A stretch of DNA of 9,402 bases, from NCBI GenBank assembly GCA_036378995.1, contig DASUVJ010000055.1, forward strand, positions 1-9,402, in the 5' to 3' direction. Position numbers and translations under genes: made by a program. Position 1 is the first letter of the stretch; each line of letters begins with the position of its first letter. The notes beneath the pieces were generated by a model that worked only from the letters and a program-made list of their open reading frames with translations, ran no database searches and was not told the DNA's origin. Below, piece by piece: positions 6,357 through 9,402 of this stretch. The DNA comes from DASUVJ01 sp036378995 (GTDB lineage Bacteria > Patescibacteriota > Saccharimonadia > Saccharimonadales > Saccharimonadaceae).

Positions 6357-7823
6357 ATGTATCACCCTCCCTCAAAGCGCAAGCAGTTGCTTCAGCGTAT
6401 CGCTGTCTACAGCCTTATGTCCATCACGGTCGTCGGACTCGTGACCGTACTTGTATTTTTAATGCTCGGGTATCGTTTTAACCGGGCGGATGGCTCTATC
6501 GAACAAGGCGGTTTGCTGCAGTTTGACACAGAACCGGATGGCGCCAATGTTACGATCGATGGAACGAGTTTTGGTACCCGCACCCCTTCTAAAACGACTA
6601 TGACCGCCGGCCAGCACTTCGTTACCATGGAGCGCGACGGTTATAAAAAATGGCAAAAATCCATCGACCTTGCCGCCGGGAGCGTGCTGTGGCTAAATTA
6701 TGCGCGGCTCATCCCAACCGATCTTTCGCCGCAGTCGACGGCCGATTTCGCCGCCGTGACCGATGCGCTCGCCTCTCCGGATGATAAATGGATGGCGATT
6801 AAAGAAGATGCCTCGACGCCTGTCATTCGTGTTGCGGATCTTGCGCGCGAAGACGCAAAAATAAACGATATTGCTATTCCAGAAAATGCCTTTACTAAAC
6901 CAGCCGAGGGTAAAACGCAGAAGTTCGCGTTTTCTTCCTGGGATCCGACCGGCCGCTATCTTTTAGTGCAGCATACGTATGATGAGACGCAGATCGAATG
7001 GATCGTTATTGACGCTGAGGGTTCTGACCCGGCGCGAAATATCACAACCTCTTTGGACGTTGCGGCTGTCAGCCCTATGTTCAGTAACCGGGACAGTAAT
7101 ATTCTTTACGCGATTGTCGACGGCAGTCTTCGTCGAATTGACCTAGGAGCCACTACTCTTTCGGGGCCACTGGTCGAAAACGTAGCGAGCTTTGATCTTT
7201 ACGACCGTGCGACGCTCACATATGTTACGAACGTCGATCCAAAAACTAAGCAGCGCAGTGTCGGGTACTTCGACGAAGGCGCTTCAAAGCCGCGTACCGT
7301 TCGGACGTATAACGAAGAATCGGGTCCGCTGCAGTTTACTATCGATAAATACTTTGGCGATCACTACGTAGCGATCGTTCACGGACAAACCATGGAGATC
7401 TTTGAAGGAGAGCTGCCGCGAAGCGACGTTAGCGACCCGTCGTCGTTAAAGACCGTTGCGACACTCTCATTACCTGAAGGCGCGGATTATTTGTCGATCA
7501 AGACTAACGGCCGCTTTATCGTTGCGCAAAAAGGTGCGAGCTATACAGTGTATGATCTTGAGCTTAAGAAGATGACAACCACCAAACTTAAAGGTACTAC
7601 CGCCGTTCAGGGGGAACTTGAATGGATTGATGGCTACACCGTTTGGAGCGACCAGGATAGTACCGCGCGCCTGTATGAGTTTGACGGCGCAAATCAGCAC
7701 GACATCATGCCTGTTGTACCTGGTATGGATGTAACGCTAAGTCCTAGTGACAAATATCTTTACGGAATTAGCAGTTCTGCCGATGGGAAATTCCACCTCT
7801 CTCGCGTACAGCTGATCAAGTAA
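6357..7823 (+). CDS. Membrane-anchored PEGA-domain protein with beta-propeller-like region
   Basis: This 488-residue protein has a short basic N-terminus (KRKQLLQR), a membrane helix at about 15-38 and then a PEGA domain at about 52-104. In that domain GLLQFDTEPDGANVTIDG, GTRTP and GQHFVTMERDGYKKW match the family pattern of a small surface beta-sandwich. Residues 130-488 contain repeated strand-rich units of the WD40/TolB-like sort, such as SPDDKWMAI, SWDPTGRYLLV, SNRDSNILYAI and SPSDKYLYGI. I infer a propeller facing the outside. No catalytic motif is visible, so a binding or scaffold role on the envelope is most likely. The chosen ATG includes the membrane helix; the next ATG (codon 21) would cut it. 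It is transcribed divergently from the DUF4367-like gene and ends 8 bases from the convergent sortase, with no clear terminator between them. Confidence 0.85.
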   Translation: MYHPPSKRKQLLQRIAVYSLMSITVVGLVTVLVFLMLGYRFNRADGSIEQGGLLQFDTEPDGANVTIDGTSFGTRTPSKTTMTAGQHFVTMERDGYKKWQKSIDLAAGSVLWLNYARLIPTDLSPQSTADFAAVTDALASPDDKWMAIKEDASTPVIRVADLAREDAKINDIAIPENAFTKPAEGKTQKFAFSSWDPTGRYLLVQHTYDETQIEWIVIDAEGSDPARNITTSLDVAAVSPMFSNRDSNILYAIVDGSLRRIDLGATTLSGPLVENVASFDLYDRATLTYVTNVDPKTKQRSVGYFDEGASKPRTVRTYNEESGPLQFTIDKYFGDHYVAIVHGQTMEIFEGELPRSDVSDPSSLKTVATLSLPEGADYLSIKTNGRFIVAQKGASYTVYDLELKKMTTTKLKGTTAVQGELEWIDGYTVWSDQDSTARLYEFDGANQHDIMPVVPGMDVTLSPSDKYLYGISSSADGKFHLSRVQLIK

Positions 7824-7831
7824 AGGCTTTT

Positions 7832-9094
7832 CTAGTTTTCGGTAGCGCCAAAGAGGCGTTGAAGAAATGTCGGTGAATTACCGGGAATCTTAACTGGCTC
7901 TGTGCTGGCGGATGTCGCGGGTGCACTTTGTGCTTCGCTTGGGCTCGGGCTAATTTGTTCTGCAGTCACAAGGAGACGGTTAAGAGAGGTGCCAAGTGGC
8001 GTACAGGTAATGAGCGTCAGTACTGGTTTGTCGGTTTCGTAAACGAGTTTGCTGACTTCGGTTGGCTTGACGACTTCTTTTCGTGTCACACTGTAGGTGT
8101 AGCGCTTGCTTTGGTAATTGACGTAAATAAGATCACCTTCTTGCATGTGCTCAAGGCGGGCGAAGATAAATTTGTATTCGCCGCGGTCGATGACGTCGTT
8201 GCTTGAGTGGCCAGAAAGGACGGTATTGCCCACCTGCCCAGGTTTGCTATTTGCTCCTGGAATGCCAAACCATGCCACGCCGCTCTCCATGGCACGCATT
8301 TGAGCGTCGTAGTCTGGTGTCACATCGTAAACAACGGGCACATCGACGTTGATTTTTGGAATGATCAGTTTTGGCTCTGGGCTGACGGCCACGGTTTCAC
8401 TCGGGTCAACAATAATATTAACCGGGTCGATGTTGCCTGGACTGATGTAAGCGTGGACGTTGGCAAATAGAATACGGTTGTACTGCAAGAACAAGAATAG
8501 TACGACGACGCAGGCGGCGGCGGTAATAGGCACGAAATGACGGCTTTTACGTACCTTTTTGGCGGATTCCTGAATATTGCCCAAAAGCTTTTTGCGAAGA
8601 TCGTACATCGCTTCGTCTTTTGTGAACTCTTCGTGGGCGGGTTGAGGCTTTTCAGCAGCAATAGCCGCGGCTGCAGGCACGGCCTCTTTAGCTTGATCCT
8701 CTAGGGCTTTTTGAGCTTTGTAGACCTCGCCTACGTAGTAGCGTTCGTAATATTTTTGGTAGTAATCCTGCCACGCGCTGTGGTACTGCTTCCATTGGTC
8801 GGACTGAGCTGCTGGATGTGCGGTTGTGTGGGTCCGCTCGTAAGGGCTATCTGCGGCAATGGATTGTTGCGGAGTCTGCTGCGCCGCATGCTGTTCGACC
8901 GGTGTGGTCTGAGGCGTTGGAGTTGAGGTATGGCCGTCGTAGATGTTGTCTAACTGATTGCGAACTACGTTAGCAGCGGCGGCACTTGCATTGGTGTCGC
9001 GCGATGGTGGCGTTTGGGATTGAAGTAGCGATCGCTGAGGGATCAGCGGCGCGCCCACTCGCCTTTGCTGCTGGTTTGGATCATCGGGTCTCAT
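7832..9094 (-). CDS. Sortase with long tyrosine-rich cytoplasmic tail
   Basis: This 420-residue transpeptidase joins sorting-signal proteins to a nucleophile at the cell surface. The catalytic domain (about 235-380) has H296 in VLSGHSS, nucleophile C364 in TLITC and R373 in NRLLVTAE, so the triad is complete. A helix at about 187-205 anchors it with the N-terminus inside. The N-terminal 186 residues are unusual for sortases: a low-complexity P/Q/T/A-rich stretch, then a tyrosine-rich helix-like block at 101-125 (YHSAWQDYYQKYYERYY), then an Ala/Lys/Glu-rich segment. The C-terminal 40 residues are Ser/Pro-rich. The exact class (D/E-like from the TLITC context) is uncertain. The ATG follows AGGA by eight bases. 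No LPXTG-type substrate is encoded in this window, so its substrates lie elsewhere. Confidence 0.93.
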   Translation of the reverse strand: MRPDDPNQQQRRVGAPLIPQRSLLQSQTPPSRDTNASAAAANVVRNQLDNIYDGHTSTPTPQTTPVEQHAAQQTPQQSIAADSPYERTHTTAHPAAQSDQWKQYHSAWQDYYQKYYERYYVGEVYKAQKALEDQAKEAVPAAAAIAAEKPQPAHEEFTKDEAMYDLRKKLLGNIQESAKKVRKSRHFVPITAAACVVVLFLFLQYNRILFANVHAYISPGNIDPVNIIVDPSETVAVSPEPKLIIPKINVDVPVVYDVTPDYDAQMRAMESGVAWFGIPGANSKPGQVGNTVLSGHSSNDVIDRGEYKFIFARLEHMQEGDLIYVNYQSKRYTYSVTRKEVVKPTEVSKLVYETDKPVLTLITCTPLGTSLNRLLVTAEQISPSPSEAQSAPATSASTEPVKIPGNSPTFLQRLFGATEN

Positions 9095-9115
9095 CTATGG
9101 ATTCCTGCTGTCATC

Positions 9116-9127
9116 TATTGTACAATA
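9116..9127. promoter_or_regulatory. 12-bp palindrome with overlapping divergent -10 boxes
   Basis: TATTGTACAATA is a perfect palindrome. It supplies TACAAT on the plus strand (9121-9126) for the tRNA and TACAAT on the minus strand (9122-9117) for the sortase. It lies 22 bases before the sortase ATG and about 27 bases before the tRNA. No strong -35 is seen on either side, so promoter function is tentative. Confidence 0.4.
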
Positions 9128-9153
9128 CATTGGTAGCAAACTGCTAACCATCA

Positions 9154-9241
9154 GCCGCGATGGTGGAATTGGTAGACACGCTAGACTCAAAATCTGGTGA
9201 GCATTACGCTCGTGCCGGTTCAAGTCCGGCTCGCGGTACCA
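9154..9241 (+). tRNA. tRNA-Leu, anticodon CAA
   Basis: The 88-base gene folds as a cloverleaf. The acceptor stem is GCCGCGA (9154-9160) with TCGCGGT (9231-9237). The anticodon arm is CTAGA/TCTGG around the loop CTCAAAA, with anticodon CAA at 9188-9190, reading UUG. A long variable arm (GAGC...GCTC) marks it as class II, as expected for leucine. The T arm is GCCGG-TTCAAGT-CCGGC. The CCA end is encoded (9239-9241). The first acceptor pair is G-U instead of G-C. Confidence 0.97.
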
Positions 9242-9250
9242 TAACAAGTA

Positions 9251-9279
9251 ATCGACCGAAGGGTCGGTTTTTTGTTTTT
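9251..9279 (+). terminator. Intrinsic terminator of the tRNA gene
   Basis: ATCGACC (9251-9257) and GGTCGGT (9262-9268) form a seven-pair stem, including one G-U pair, around the loop GAAG. TTTTTT at 9268-9273 and another five T follow. It starts ten bases after the tRNA CCA. Confidence 0.85.
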
Positions 9280-9281
9280 AC

Positions 9282-9402
9282 CTATGCGGTTGCAGGCTGA
9301 ATATCCGGCGTAAGGTCTGCAAAAAACCTGCGAGCCATCTTTCCGAGCTCCCAGTTGCGACGTTTGGCGCTTCGAACCTTCTTGTTTTCTAGACCTGATT
9401 CA
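9282..9402 (-). CDS. C-terminal end of an unidentified basic protein (partial)
   Basis: The minus strand is open from the window edge to a TAG at 9284-9282, giving 39 residues. The fragment is basic (KKVRSAKRRNWELGK, then MARRFFADL) and ends in TPDIQPATA. The base composition matches the mid-GC genes, and the stop meets the tRNA terminator tail-to-tail. The family cannot be recognised from this piece. Confidence 0.6.
   Translation of the reverse strand, partial: ESGLENKKVRSAKRRNWELGKMARRFFADLTPDIQPATA

Noticed and set aside
7821..7840. Shared terminator between the convergent PEGA and sortase genes
   Set aside because: The 8-base gap and its flanks have no stem with a T run, so none could be supported.
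1..9402. CRISPR array, insertion sequence, transposase or sortase substrate (LPXTG) gene
   Set aside because: No regularly spaced direct repeats, no transposase-like frame and no sorting motif with a C-terminal helix were found in the translated genes.

Overview
The window most likely comes from the chromosome of a Candidate Phyla Radiation (Patescibacteria) organism, probably a Saccharibacteria (TM7) relative with mid-GC DNA. This is inferred from the gene set: a DUF3048 protein, a PEGA-domain propeller-like protein, a DUF4367-like membrane protein, a sortase with a long tyrosine-rich cytoplasmic tail, and a small sensor kinase/receiver pair. No marker here is long enough to prove the taxonomy. 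The genes read with the standard code. The eight mid-GC genes whose ends are visible stop with TAA or TAG and never with TGA.

Layout. Bases 1 to about 628 are a GC-rich, separate-looking block: a possible gene tail, a terminator, a very AT-rich promoter, a leader palindrome, one small orphan gene (227-553, GC at 87% of third codon positions) and a terminator. A strong bidirectional terminator at 639-669 marks the border. From there to 6212 five minus-strand genes run towards the left: DUF4367-like membrane protein (5199-6212), glutamyl-tRNA synthetase (3727-5166), DUF3048 membrane protein (2597-3688), sensor histidine kinase (1071-2606) and single-domain response regulator (668-1066). A divergent intergenic region (6213-6356) separates them from a plus-strand PEGA/propeller membrane protein (6357-7823). 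That gene runs tail-to-tail into a minus-strand sortase (7832-9094). A tRNA-Leu(CAA) with its terminator follows (9154-9279), then the 3' end of an unidentified minus-strand gene (9282-9402).

How the genes may work together. Four proteins (DUF3048, DUF4367-like, PEGA, sortase) share a topology: cytoplasmic N-terminus, one membrane helix, extracytoplasmic C-terminal domain. The window therefore reads as an envelope/surface neighbourhood with a housekeeping synthetase inside it. DUF3048, kinase and regulator are tightly packed: the kinase GTG start lies inside the DUF3048 end and the regulator starts 4 bases after the kinase. This suggests one signalling unit.

The most striking regulatory pattern is that three genes (gltX, DUF3048, PEGA) have an extended -10 promoter, TGnTATAAT, ending only 7-10 bases before the ATG. 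They lack a Shine-Dalgarno and predict leaderless mRNAs, whereas the other genes have ordinary ribosome binding sites. The gltX promoter also lies within a perfect 19-bp palindrome.
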